64,000 bases of DNA from NCBI RefSeq assembly GCF_002272945.1, contig NZ_NQMN01000001.1:375945-439944 (forward strand). Reading direction: 5' to 3'. Source of the stretch: Mycoplasmopsis agassizii (GTDB taxonomy: Bacteria > Bacillota_I > Bacilli_A > Mycoplasmatales > Metamycoplasmataceae). Positions 1-10,364 of the stretch are shown here, piece by piece. Position 1 is the stretch's first letter. Each line of letters starts with the position of its first letter. The position numbers and the translations under genes are program-made. The notes below the pieces were generated by a model. The model saw only the letters and a program-made list of their open reading frames with translations. It was not told the origin of the DNA and did no database searches.

Positions 1-1
1 G

Positions 2-1558
2 AGAAGTAGCATGTCGGTTATAAGTAAAATTAAACTTCTTAAATGTTGATTTTGTCAAAAGTTTTGACATTTCTTCATTTACAATCACTGTTGCTAAATA
101 AGATTTATAAAGTTCAAGTTTTGTGTTTTCGTTTGAAGTTGAAGAATTTATAAAATTAAGTTGGTTAATTACAGCAATAATACCTGCTTCATTTTTAAGA
201 TTAAAATTTGATGCTTTTAATAATGACAAAAAATTATTGGCATCTGCTTGCGCTTTTTCATTTTCAGTTAATTCACGATTTGGATCATTAAATATGGCAT
301 CTTGACTTTGATAATATGACAAGTATCCTTTGATTAAAATTACTGCAGTTTTTTCAATTCCATTAAAACTTGTTTTTGAAGTTAAAACTAAATGTCCTGG
401 TTTATCTAGGTTTTCACCTTCAACTAATGAGAAAGTATTATTTATAATTGCACCAAATTTAACTGGTAGTGGTGTAACTAATGAACTAAAGGCATTTTTC
501 AAATTATGGTCATCATTTTTAGTAATTTTTGCAAGTTCATATAATTGATTTGCATATTGAAGATTTTTTATTTTCTCAAAAAAATCTTTTGCAGTTAAAT
601 TAGTTTTAACTGTAAGTGGATTTGTTTTTAATGTTTCGCTATAGGTTTTTCAATATTCATTAAATTCATTTATAACATTTACAAATCCAGTAATACTAAA
701 AGATGCAACTCCAAGTTGTCTGCCTATTGTAAAAACTATTTCCACAGTTAAATTATCAGCATGTTCACTTGGTTGAGTGATTACTAAAGAAGCGACCATT
801 TCTTCATTTAATTCAACTGGTAAATTGACATATTTTTTAATAAACTTTAATTTTTCAGCTTCAGTTTCTGAATTATTTAAAAAATACTGTGCATAAACAG
901 CGCTTGCTTTAATAGTTTTATCCTTTGAAACTAATTGTTTAGCATTAATTTCTTTAGTGATTTTATTAATAATTTGTTGGTCATTTAAATTATTTGAATT
1001 AACTTGTTGACCTGAATTTTGACTTGTAGGTAAATCTGTAGGTGAATTTTTGTCAGCAGTTTCATCAACAAAATTAACTATTACATCTTTTTTAATTTCA
1101 CCATTAATAATGGTAATTGATGCAATCATTGGATATTTATCACCTTTTTTAATCATTTTAACTTCAAAATTCAGTTGCTTGTATTGATCAAGAACTGCTT
1201 TGAATTGTTTTGAAGTAACTTTTAATAAACTTAAAAGAGAACTAATTGAAAAATTTTTTCATTTTTCAATAATTTCTGAGTAATGAATTTCTGTAAATGA
1301 TTTTTTAAATAAAGTTGTTGCTAATTGATTAGCAACTTTATCAACCATTTGTTGGTCAGTTAAAATACCCATAGCAAGTGCTACATCATCGGTTAATGAA
1401 ACTGTACCTTTTATTTTATTTACTTTTTCATACAGATTTTCTAAGTACGTTTTTTGATTGTTGCTTTTTTGTGATACTAAAACTGCTGCAGCAACACCAC
1501 TAGCAACTGCGATTACTGAAGTTGCAGCAATTATTGGAATTAATTGTTTTTTCTTCAT
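2..1558 (-). CDS. membrane-anchored surface protein, C-terminus cut by window edge
   Basis: The frame is open from the ATG at 1558 to the left edge, about 519 codons, once TGA is read as Trp (for example at 1259-1261 and 650-652). The N-terminus is MKKKQ followed by a hydrophobic Ala/Val-rich helix at about residues 7-30. There is no lipobox Cys, so this looks like an uncleaved anchor with an outside domain rather than a lipoprotein. The ectodomain carries repeated Trp-led segments, one with a DKPGHLV motif that is also seen (DKPGRLV) in the 813-aa protein at 11573-14014, so the two are probably paralogues. No catalytic motif is visible. Exposure at the cell surface is inferred from the anchor only. 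Confidence 0.8.
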
Positions 1559-1802
1559 ACCTTAAAACGTGCATATAAAATTGTGCACTTTTGTTGATCT
1601 CCTACATAGCGTGAGTGAAATAATTGAATTATTATTAATAATTAACATTTAAAATTACTTCAGTTTCACGGCTATATTTTATAGTAATGTCAAAAAAAGC
1701 GTTATTTTTAACCAAGTTTTTTTGGTCAACTTATAATCGATTTCAAATAGTAAACTAACTCATTTTTGAAATTTTTAGATGGCAAAAATTTCAAAATTTT
1801 GT

Positions 1803-1828
1803 AAAAAAATAACTCACTAAGAGTTATT
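1803..1828 (-). terminator. rho-independent terminator of transketolase gene
   Basis: Inverted repeat AATAACTC / GAGTTATT with a 5-nt loop. Read on the minus strand it is followed by a run of T. It lies directly after the TAG stop of the transketolase gene. Confidence 0.75.
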
Positions 1829-3685
1829 CTATTTGTTGTTTTTTTGCATAATATGCATAACTTTGGTTCGTAGATTTTTATGGTCTAATCCAAAATGTTC
1901 ATAAACCGATTCACCTGGTGCTGATAGACCAAAAGTGTTAATTCCGATATTATATCTTGCTAGGCGATCTCAACCAAAAGTTACACCTGCTTCAACTGAA
2001 ATTGCAAATTCTTCAATTCATGCAGGTTTTTTAGTTACTAAGTTCATTGAAGGCACTGAGTAACAACTAAAATCGAATTCTTCGGCTATTTTTAAAGCAT
2101 TTTCAACTTCTGAACCTGATGCAATTAAAGTTCATTTTTGACCTTTTCTTAATAAATATGCACCATTAGACACCCTATCAATTGAAGTATTTTCTAGTGT
2201 TTTTAAATTTTGTCTAGTTGTCACAATTGTAACTGGTGCTTTATTTTCAAGGTAATATTTGAATGCTCCTCAAGCTTCTTTTTCATCAGCAGGTCTAAAT
2301 AAAACCATTCCAGGAATTGAGCGAATTGATGCAAGTTGCTCAATTGGTTGGTGAGTAGGACCATCTTCTCCGACAAAAATTGAATCATGACTAAAAATGT
2401 ATAAAACAGGTAGTTTCATTAACGAACTTAAGCGCATTGCACCTTTTAAATAGTCACTAAATACTAAGAAGGTTGAAACAAAAGGTCTAAAGTTTGAATG
2501 TAATGCAATTCCATTTGCAATTGCAGCCATTGCCATTTCTCTAACACCAAAAAGTATGTTACGACCTTGATAATTTGTTTCAGAAAAATCCCCATCAAGT
2601 CCTGCTACTTTAGTAGAAACTGATAAATCGGCTGAACCACCAATCATTTGTTTATTTAATTTAGCTAAATGATTTAAGATCTGACCAACAGAATTTCTTG
2701 AAGCTTGATCTTGTTTTAATGTTTCATCAACATTAAATTCAATTTCTGTTTTTAAATAAGCTTGTAATTTTGAAGTTGCTTTTCACTCTTTAAAGTTTTG
2801 ATTTTGTCTTTTACGTCATTCTGAGTAAAATCTTTCAACTAATTCAGGAACTGCAAAATAATCATCATTTCATTTTAGATTTTTAGCAAGTTGATCAATA
2901 TCATTACCTAGTGGTGAACCATGTACTGAAGTTGTTCCTTGTTTTGAACTACCTTCACCAATAATAGTTTTAACTGAAATAAAACTTGGTTTATCAGTTT
3001 GTGCTTTAGCATTTTTTAAAGCATTATCGATTGCTTCAACTGTGTTTTCACTTACAAGTTGAAAGTAAAAGCCTGCTGCTTCAACTCTTTTTTGTAAGTC
3101 TTCAGTATTAGTTTTATTAACCATTGTGTCAAGTTGCACATCATTATTATCATGCATTACCACTAAATGATTTAATTTTAAATGACCTGCAATCGCCATT
3201 GACTCATAACTTATACCTTCTTGCAAGTCTCCATCACCTACGATTGTGTAAACATAGTGATTTATTTCTGCAAATTTTGATTGTAAATGTGCTTGTGCAA
3301 TTGCCAGTCCGACAGCCATTGCAAGTCCTTGACCAAGTGGACCTGTTGTTGCTTCAACACCAATTGTGTGCCCAAATTCAGGGTGTCCTGGCGTTAATGA
3401 GTTAAATTGACGAAAATTTCTCAGGTCTTTTTCTTTTAAAATTCCAATTAGTCTTAGTTGTGAATATAAAAGTGCTGATCCATGTCCTGCTGATAAAATA
3501 AAGCGATCACGATTGATCCAATTAGGATTAATTGGATCAAAATTTAAATGTCTTGTATAAAGTGTGTGCATCATTGTTGCTGCACCTAAAACAATCCCAG
3601 GGTGTCCACTATTTGCTTTATTAACAGCTGCAACACCGTTCATTTTTAATGTTTTAATACTTAAATCATCTAATGATTTAATCAT
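1829..3685 (-). CDS. tkt: transketolase
   Basis: Thiamine-diphosphate enzyme that moves two-carbon ketol units between sugar phosphates in the pentose phosphate pathway (cytosol). At 618 aa it is slightly shorter than the usual 650-670. The N-terminal TPP domain shows SGHPG (about 26-30), GHGS (67-70), GPLGQG (115-120) and the Mg/TPP motif GDGD (150-153) followed by LQEG. The Pyr domain shows GGSADLS and GVREMAM, with the catalytic Glu in the latter. The ATG at 3685 has a strong Shine-Dalgarno GGAGGA upstream (plus-strand TCCTCC at about 3690). Several TGA codons are at Trp positions. A terminator follows the stop. Confidence 0.95.
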
Positions 3686-3795
3686 ATGTCCTCCGATTAG
3701 TAAAATATTTAATTTAATATAATTTGCCTAGTTATTTACTAGATTATTTTTAATTATAAATTAAAGAAGCAAACTTTCATTAATTTAATCTAATT

Positions 3796-3824
3796 ATAAA
3801 AACCACACTTTAAAAAAGTGTGGT
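3796..3824 (-). terminator. terminator of DUF302-like lipoprotein gene
   Basis: Stem CCACACTTT / AAAGTGTGG (3803-3823), followed on the minus strand by a T run. It lies 20 nt past the stop of the lipoprotein at 3846-5204. Confidence 0.8.
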
Positions 3825-3845
3825 AAGAATTATTCAGTTTAATTT

Positions 3846-5204
3846 TTAAGGAGCAGTTGCAGGTGCAGGTGCTTTGTCTGCATCATCTACTAATTTTTTA
3901 ACAGTATTTGTAAAGTTAGTTGCTTTAGTTTTTCTTGCAGTTGTTACATCAGCGCTTTGACCTGTAGCATATTTAGTTAAATTCATAACTGTTGCGTTAG
4001 TTGCAACCACTACTTTAAAGTCGCTTGTTACATAAACATGCACTTTTAAAGGTAAGTCAAGTCCTAGTTCAACCGTAGGAAGCATCAAGGTTGTACCTTT
4101 TGCCCCGTTACCAAAAACTAAAACTTTATTAACACCTTTTAAGCGTTTATCAGGATCGTTAGCAACATGATCAACTGTGAAAAAGACTGTGTTACCAGCT
4201 GCTGTAATTTTTTTATTTAAGTTATCAACAATAGTATTAGCTAGTGTTGTTGCTGTTTCTAAACTAGCAGTACCAGTAACTGAAAAAGTTTTTGAATAAC
4301 CATTCATATCTTCAGGTTTAACCATAGTTGTACTTAAAGTTCTTGATGGTGCAGCATTTGCTACAACATCTAAAAGCTTGGTTTTTACGGCGTTTTCAAA
4401 GTTTTGTGCAGCAGTTGCATTCATTTGTCCGTGTAACATTAGCACTTCTTTTAGAGCATTTGTTTGCACATAAGTTTTGTCACCTTTAGTATAAACTTGT
4501 ACTCTAAGTGGCAATTCAAGACCCATACCAGGGCTTGATGTCATTAAAACTGTACCTTGTTTTCCGTTACCAAAAACGATCACTTTATTAAAAGTAGTTA
4601 ATGCTTGGTCACCGCTTAATTTTCCATCATCAGAATTTTTCTTATGATCAACTTCTCCAAAGACAGTTGCACTCATACCATCTGCAGCTGTTGATACAAT
4701 CAGTTCTTTAATTTTTGTATAAGCAGTTTCTGCTGTGTAATTACTTTTAATTTCTCTAGGTACTGATTCATATGATGAAATTGATTGCATTTTTTCTCCA
4801 AAGGTAAAAGTAATTTCTTTTGCATCTGATGTTTGACTATTTAATACTGCTTTTACAGAAAGCTTAATAGTTTTAGCAGTGTCATTTGCACTATCTTTAA
4901 CAATTGAAAAATTAAGGGTTGCTTTATTTAAGGAAATTGTTCCGTTAGTTGCTAAAGCATTTAAACTACCACCTAATCACTTAGTAACCATTGCTTGATC
5001 AACTGATGCTAGTGAACTAGGAACGACTTTCAATGATTCAGCATTTGTAACATTTACAGATGTTACAAGCGAATCAATTAAGGTTTTAACTGTTTTTTTG
5101 TCTTCTTCCTTCGTATCTTTTGAAGGTGCACAAGCAATTAATGCTGCAGTTGATGCTAAAACTGCTCCTCCAAATAGTGTTGAAATAATTATTTTTTTCT
5201 TCAT
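3846..5204 (-). CDS. lipoprotein with two tandem DUF302-like domains
   Basis: 452 aa. The signal peptide ends in the lipobox ALIAC (Cys about residue 25), so the protein should be lipid-anchored outside the cell. A linker segment follows. Two copies of one domain then occupy roughly residues 140-290 and 300-440. Each has the core VFGNG..GT.LM, then GLELPL or GLDLPL with RV/KV.VY. That pattern (gene family core 'V-FGNP-GT-LM...D-LPL') is what I know from DUF302/TT1751-like proteins, whose function is unsettled. The tail is Ala/Pro-rich (PAPATAP). AGAGG lies upstream of the ATG. The ORF is split by TGA (Trp) at 4977. The assignment is by motif memory and a profile search would settle it. Confidence 0.8.
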
Positions 5205-5343
5205 TTTGACCTCTTATTATTTTATTCAAAACCAAAAAGATGGTTTTGATAATAAAATTTTATAGAATTATTATTTTTTTCCTGAAATTAAAAAAATAAT
5301 TATGTTTTTTACAAACGCAATTTTTTGCTTGGTTTTTGAGTTT

Positions 5344-6582
5344 TTAGTTACTTATTTTTGCAATAAAATGGTGACGTTTTCCTCGTTTAATTAGTAAATA
5401 TTTACCTTCATAAAGGTCTAAATTAAGTTTTTGATCAACATTTTTAATGACTTCACCGTTGATTTTTAAGGCGTTAGAATCAAGAAATTCTTTTAGTTCT
5501 CTTTTTGATTTTACAACCTCTCCATTAATCAACATTTGCGCCAAATCTTGCTCATAATTAATCACTGGTAAGCTAGTTAAAAGTTGTTTTAAATCATCTA
5601 AGGTTAAATCATTTTCTGAACCATTAAATAGTGCTTCGCTAATTTTAATAGCTTGTTTTAAAGCGTTTTCACCGTGTAAATTTTTTACCACAGAATTAGC
5701 TAAAAAAGTTTGCGCAAGCCTCATTTTTGGGGCTTTTTGGTGTTCTTCAAGCACCTTTTCAATCTCACTTAAATCCTCTAAACAAAGTTGTTTTAATAAG
5801 TTTTCAATAATTGATTCACCTTGATTAAATAAGTATTGATAGATGGTGTAAGGACTGGTTAATTCTTTATCTAATCATAATGCTCCACCACCTGTACTTT
5901 TACTAAATTTATTACCGTGTTCATCAACAATTAAGTTAGTTGTAATCCCTAAATAAGGGTATTTATTACCATGAACTGAGTTAATTAATTCTAATCCTGC
6001 AGTAATATTTCCTCACTGATCACTGCCTCCTAGTTGAATCATGACTCCGTGTTTTTCTGCTAGTGTAAGAAAGTCATAAGCTTGTAATAATGAGTAAGAA
6101 AATTCTGTATATGAAAGTCCTTTTTCGATTCTACTTGAAATCGACTCTTTTGCTAAAAGAGTCGCAATGTTAAAATACTTTCCTACTAGTCTTAGAAAAT
6201 CTAGAACATTCATATCTTGATAAAAATCATAATTGTCCATTACTTCTAAACCAAATGAAGCAAGTTGATCTTTAATTTTTGACTTATTAAGTTTCAAAGT
6301 TTCCATGTCTAATAAGTTACGTTCTGCGTTTTTAAAAGAAGGATCACCTATCATCCCAGTAGCACCACCTAATAAGGCAACTGCTTTAAAACCTGCATTT
6401 TTGATTCTGATTAAGTTAACAATTTGCGTGTAATTTCCTAGATGTAGTGATGTTGCAGTCGGATCAAAGCCGATGTATGCTCCTTGCTCTTTAGTAATTA
6501 AATCTAGTTTATCTTTTTTAGAAATGTTTTTAATAACACCTCTTTTTTCTAAATCTATGATTAATGATTTTAAATCTTTCAT
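5344..6582 (-). CDS. tyrS: tyrosyl-tRNA synthetase
   Basis: 412 aa, normal length for bacterial TyrRS. It charges tRNA-Tyr with tyrosine in the cytosol. Class I signatures are visible: a HIGH-like SLHLGN at about 45-50 inside the GFDPTATSLHLGN segment, LGGSDQW for tyrosine binding, and a KMSKS-like KFSKS at about 225-229. The C-terminal ~70 residues (NALKINGEV, KRGKRHHF) look like the S4 RNA-binding domain. The ATG at 6582 overlaps the end of the ytpR-like gene by 13 nt, so the two are probably cotranscribed and translationally coupled. Confidence 0.96.
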
Positions 6583-7166
6583 GTGAATAAGATTTCCTTT
6601 CCGTTTTCTAAATTTGATGAATATGGTTTTAAATCATCTGAAATTTTCATAGTTTTTTCTGAAACTAACATCACTTTAGAAAAGTGATTTGCAATTTTTT
6701 CATAGCCAACAACTTTAGCAGTTGCTAATAAGGTGCCTAGGGTTGCAACTGTTACATTATCCCCTATTTTAAGCCCTTTTAAGTTAGTTACAACTTCATA
6801 TTCTTGATCTGCTTTTAAGGTTACAAAGTCCAAATTATTGCTATTTTCATGCTTTTTAATATCAATAATTTGTGCACTTAAATAGTTAATTTTTTGAGGT
6901 ATTAAATATTCTGGTTGGCCTTTAATTTGCTCACTTATAAGTGAATTTAAAGTTCCTCTTAACTCTTCAGTTAATGAACCGTAAGAAAAATTAAATTTTT
7001 TTAACAGATCGTTATGAACTTCAAAGAAGTTTACACCAACTAGGGTGTTTTCAGCAAAAAGTAATGAAAAAGCATCAAAATCTAGTGTTTTTGATACTTT
7101 TTTTGATGCATCAATGCTGATTAAAAGGCTATTTTTAAATGCCTGATTTTTAATGTATATAGACAT
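6570..7166 (-). CDS. ytpR: YtpR-like protein with EMAP/PheT-type tRNA-binding domain
   Basis: 198 aa. The C-terminal half (from about residue 95) has the OB-fold tRNA-binding pattern: AQIIDIKKHENSNNLDFVTL, then VTNLKGLKIGDNVTVATLG. This matches the domain shared by YtpR and the N-terminus of the PheRS beta chain. Its role is unproven; RNA binding is inferred from the fold. I chose the ATG at 7166 (MSIYIKN) rather than upstream codons that overlap the divergent degV. The -10 box of the promoter is only 7 nt before it and there is no Shine-Dalgarno. The apparent end at 6579 is a TGA (Trp); the true TAA is at 6570, inside tyrS. Confidence 0.82.
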
Positions 7167-7188
7167 GTTTTTAATTATAATATAAAAT
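7167..7188. promoter_or_regulatory. overlapping divergent -10 boxes, both leaderless
   Basis: The 22-bp gap between two divergent genes contains ATTATAAT, which reads as TATAAT on both strands (plus 7176-7181, minus 7179-7174). Each box ends 7 nt before the start codon of its gene (degV at 7189, ytpR at 7166). Transcription should start at or next to the ATG in both directions, and neither side has a Shine-Dalgarno. Confidence 0.65.
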
Positions 7189-8067
7189 ATGAAAATAGCA
7201 ATCATTATAGATTCAGCAAGTGGCTTATCAAAAGCAGAGGCTGAAAAATTAAACTGACACTACCTACCTTTAGGTATTACAATTGACGATAAGTTTTATC
7301 AAGATGGAATTGATGTAACAAGTAAGAATATTTATGATTTTTTTAATCCTAAAAGTAAAGTCCAAACTTCGGCAACACCACCTGCATTAGTTGAAGAATT
7401 ATTTGAAAAATTATCACAAGAAAATGATAAGGTAATCGTTTTTCCGATTTCCAAACACTTATCAAGCCAATATCAAAACCTAGCAGCAACTGCTATGAAA
7501 TTTAAAAATGTTCATGTAGTTAAATCAAATAAAGTGGCAATGTTGATACCACTTGCATTATTAGATTTTGAAAAAACATTAGCAGAAGGTCAAGATTTTG
7601 AAACTGCACTTAAAAAATTAGAAGTTTGAAGAGAAGATCAAAAGATTTTACTAATTCCTTTTAGCAATGACCGTTTAGTAGCAGGGGGGCGTTTAAGTCC
7701 TGCTGCAGCCAAAGTTGCTAAATTATTAAAAATCACACCAGTGATTAAATTTGAAGATGGACAATTACTGCGCCATGCAAAAGGTTTGGTTTTTGACAAG
7801 GTTATTAATAACATGATGAAAGAATTAACTGAAGAAAGCAAAGATAAAGATTTTGAATCAACACCAGTTATTTTGCATGCAAATAATCCCCAAATCGATA
7901 ACTTTATTCAAGATTTCGAAACTATTTCAGGCTCATCAGTATTTGTTGGAAACATTCCTTCAGTCGTTGCCATCCATACAGGACATAAGGCAATTGCTTT
8001 AGCAAATAATACTTTTTCTAAAGAATCAAGCGAGAAATTACAACACGTTTTAAATAGCGATTTATAA
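7189..8067 (+). CDS. degV: DegV family fatty-acid-binding protein
   Basis: 292 aa, the usual DegV length. It starts MKIAIIIDSASGLSK (the N-terminal DSA/S loop of the family), then HYLPLGI, with TSATPP near residue 62 and the AGGRLSPAAA segment that precedes the fatty-acid site. DegV proteins bind a fatty acid in a two-domain cleft, and related FakB proteins hand it to a fatty-acid kinase. No kinase gene is next to this one. TGA encodes Trp at 7255 and 7627. It is convergent with the tRNA-Trp gene and transcribed from the shared divergent promoter. Confidence 0.9.
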
Positions 8068-8084
8068 AAAAGGCAATAAAAAAA

Positions 8085-8159
8085 TGGCAGGAGTAACAGG
8101 ATTTGAACCCATAACACACGGGGTTGAAGCCCGATGTTCTACCGTTGAACTATACTCCT
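8085..8159 (-). tRNA. trnW: tRNA-Trp (anticodon UCA), reads UGA and UGG
   Basis: Full cloverleaf on the minus strand. The acceptor stem AGGAGTA pairs with TACTCCT, the discriminator is G73 and CCA is encoded. The T loop contains GGTTCAAATCC. The anticodon loop is CTTCAAC, giving UCA at positions 34-36. A1-U72 and G73 are tryptophan identity features. This tRNA explains the in-frame TGA codons throughout the window. It is expressed from a TATAAT at 8172-8177. Confidence 0.93.
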
Positions 8160-8171
8160 ACGCTGAGATTT

Positions 8172-8177
8172 ATTATA
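8172..8177 (-). promoter_or_regulatory. -10 box of tRNA-Trp gene
   Basis: TATAAT on the minus strand, 12 nt before the first base of the mature tRNA. No convincing -35 box was seen, which is common in mycoplasmas. Confidence 0.6.
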
Positions 8178-8183
8178 ATAAAA

Positions 8184-8202
8184 AATAAGCAAAATGCTTA
8201 TT
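8184..8202 (-). terminator. terminator of acpP
   Basis: AATAAGCA / TGCTTATT with loop AAA. It overlaps the acpP stop codon and is followed by a T-rich run on the minus strand. Confidence 0.7.
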
Positions 8203-8428
8203 TTTTTTCATCAATTTTTCTTTCAACTAAAGCAACAATATCGCTTACTTTTTGCAGTTGAACTAATTCTGTATCAGTGATTTCAATTTCAAAAACATCT
8301 TCCAAATTTGAAATTGAGTGAACTAGATCTAGTGAATCAATTCCTAATTCAAAAATATTTGAATCTTCAGTTGGTTTTGTTTTTGACATTCTATCAAGGC
8401 GAGAAATAATCTCTTTTTTTACATCCAT
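8198..8428 (-). CDS. acpP: acyl carrier protein
   Basis: 76 aa, the standard ACP size, acidic and helical. The phosphopantetheine attachment motif is GIDSLDL with the modified Ser at residue 32. The carrier holds acyl chains as thioesters. Because mycoplasmas usually lack fatty-acid synthesis, the role is probably acyl transfer or lipid handling. AGGAAGG lies about 13 nt before the ATG, a wide spacing. The gene lies between the tRNA-Trp gene and a small membrane-protein gene. Confidence 0.93.
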   Translation of the reverse strand: MDVKKEIISRLDRMSKTKPTEDSNIFELGIDSLDLVHSISNLEDVFEIEITDTELVQLQKVSDIVALVERKIDEKK

Positions 8429-8528
8429 AGTGATTTTATAACCTTCCTACAATTTAAATGTATTGATAAATTATTAATCTAATTATAGAAAATAAAACAT
8501 TTTAGTAGCAAAAAATAATGTTTTTATT

Positions 8529-8972
8529 TTATTTACTCTTTGAAACTTCAAAGTTATAAACTCGACTGATTTTATTGTTATCTTCATCGCTTCAAGTTAG
8601 TTTTAAATTAATCACTTTAGGACTTACAATTTGATATTCATAAGTAAATCAACCATAACTAATAGCCATTCTTGAAATTTGATCTTTAATAAAACTAGCA
8701 ATTATATTGTCTTCTAAATAAAAATCACCATCTTTGATTTTTACATACTTGTAAAAATCTTCACTATGAAAATCTGAGAAAATCTGCTCTTCTCGCAGTA
8801 ATTCTATCGGTTTATTAATAGGTGGAGATACTTGTTCAGGTTTATTATTTTGCACTGCAAAGTAAATTCCTACTGCGGCAGCAGAAAAAGCAACTATTAA
8901 AGCAGATGTTCCAAGAGCAATCTTATTTTTAAAAACATAGTTTTTTATTTTAGTTTTACTCAGCTTCATCAT
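8529..8972 (-). CDS. small membrane-anchored protein, last gene of nuclease operon
   Basis: 147 aa of unknown function. It has a Lys-rich N-terminus and one hydrophobic helix at about residues 18-40 (ALGTSALIVAFSAAAVGIYF), with no lipobox, then an outside segment of about 105 residues. The frame passes TGA Trp codons at 8649 and 8592 and ends at TAA 8529. The ATG overlaps the stop of the preceding 372-aa gene by 17 nt, so it is translationally coupled to it and probably acts with it. Two ATGs in a row (8972, 8969) could serve as start. Confidence 0.75.
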
Positions 8973-10074
8973 CTAAATCACGCCTTTGATATGTTGTCTC
9001 AAAATAGAATAGAGAAAAATTATTGTCAATAATTTTACTAAATTCGCTATTTTTGATTATTCCTTTTTGGCTTTTTAAACTTTCATTTCAAAAGCCATTT
9101 TTAATCTTCAGTTTGATTTCACCATCATCTGCATTTAACAAGGCCTTATCAAATCTCTGATTTAAAGCAATTTTTAAATTTTTGAATGCTTCATTGACTT
9201 GAAGTTCAAAATTTAAAATAAAATTACCTTTAAAATTATATGGAACTAATAGTCCTGTTTGTGAGTTGGCTCCAAGAAGATTAACAGTTTTATGTTTTTC
9301 AAAGTCATAATAACTTTGGCTAACAACTTCTAATCTACCTTTATTGATTCACGGTTGAAAATCATTGACAAAAATAGACCTAATCTCGTTTTCATCAGAG
9401 ATATCATCTTGTTTAATTTTTCCTACTTTAAGATCCACTTGCTTAAAAATATCTTCATTGGCAGTTGATCTTATTTCATAATCTAAAAGATTAACTATTG
9501 GTTTAAAGCGTTCAAATTCAGGTTTTTTAAATTTGATTTCAAGATATTCAATATCTAATTGAGCACTCATTCTTGACCTAACTTTAACAGCTTCATTGGT
9601 AAATCTGATGATGTATGGAATTCTAATTTTAAGACTTTCAGAATCAATTAAGTAGTCTCTTTTATAATCATTTAAACCAATATTAATGGAAGAAATGAAC
9701 AAAGGACCAGTTATTGAACCGTTAGATATATTATTAGCAATAATTGTAATATTATTCACAGCAGATAATTTCATTTTTATTTTTGGAGCAATAAATACAG
9801 CTTCAAGCCAACCACCACGTGGATTATTTGTATAATAATTTTGGCTAGTGGCAATTGTTTTATTATTAATTTGAAGCGTGAAAACTATATTTCTACTTGT
9901 ATCTGCAAGCATCCTTGCTTTTATACTAAATGAATCATCAGAAAGATATCTCTTTATTTCTACTTGAAGTTTTTCTTTTGGTAGAGTTTGATTAGTTATT
10001 TGAAAATGTTCAACGAAATCAATTTTGTGTTGATAAACCTGTGCAGGTTCAACTGTGTTATTTACTAGATTCAT
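8956..10074 (-). CDS. hypothetical protein, third gene of nuclease operon
   Basis: 372 aa, not recognised. There is no signal peptide or membrane helix. The sequence is rich in beta-type alternation (VFTLQINNKTIATSQ, SITGPLFISSINIGL), suggesting a beta-sandwich. The ATG at 10074 (MNLVNN) was preferred over an upstream TTG at 10095. There is no Shine-Dalgarno, but the previous gene ends 17 nt inside this one, so translation is probably coupled. The apparent stop at 9349 is TGA (Trp), and a further Trp TGA is at 9088. The acidic C-terminus overlaps the next gene. Confidence 0.72.
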
Positions 10075-10363
10075 GGTAATTGAAATAAGTGTCAAATAAA
10101 TCGAGAACTTGCTTGGAAGATTTTTTAAAAATATTTAGTTCTGATTTTTGAATTTGACTAGCAATTGACTTTTTATTATTGTATTTTTCTAAATAAAAAT
10201 TTAGAACGAATGATTGATTTTCATTCATTTTATTTTTTATAAATTCAAATAAATATATAAAGTCAAGTTCATCATTTATTTTAATATTCTCCTTAATTTT
10301 TTCTTTTATAAAAGCAACAAGATCAATGATTTTTAATCTATTGTCATTTTTATTTTTATTCAT
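10058..10363 (-). CDS. hypothetical protein, second gene of nuclease operon
   Basis: 101 aa, strongly charged and probably all alpha-helical (NKNKNDNRLKIIDLVAFIKE; LDLFDTYFNYHE). There is no signal peptide. The ATG at 10363 lies 1 nt after the stop of the nuclease gene (10365) and the C-terminus overlaps the next gene, so it is an integral operon member. The second half (KKSIASQIQKSELNIFKKSS) resembles the look of a small DNA-binding or sigma-like helix bundle, but I cannot name a family. Function unknown. Confidence 0.7.
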   Translation of the reverse strand: MNKNKNDNRLKIIDLVAFIKEKIKENIKINDELDFIYLFEFIKNKMNENQSFVLNFYLEKYNNKKSIASQIQKSELNIFKKSSKQVLDLFDTYFNYHESSK

Positions 10364-10364
10364 T

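Noticed and set aside
650-1558. Many genes appear as strings of short ORFs in one frame
   Set aside because: The breaks are all TGA (plus-strand TCA for minus genes) at Trp positions, and a tRNA-Trp(UCA) is present. They are not frameshifts or decay.
3124-3405. Plus-strand ORF of 93 codons inside transketolase
   Set aside because: Leu/His-rich antisense shadow of a strongly conserved enzyme gene.
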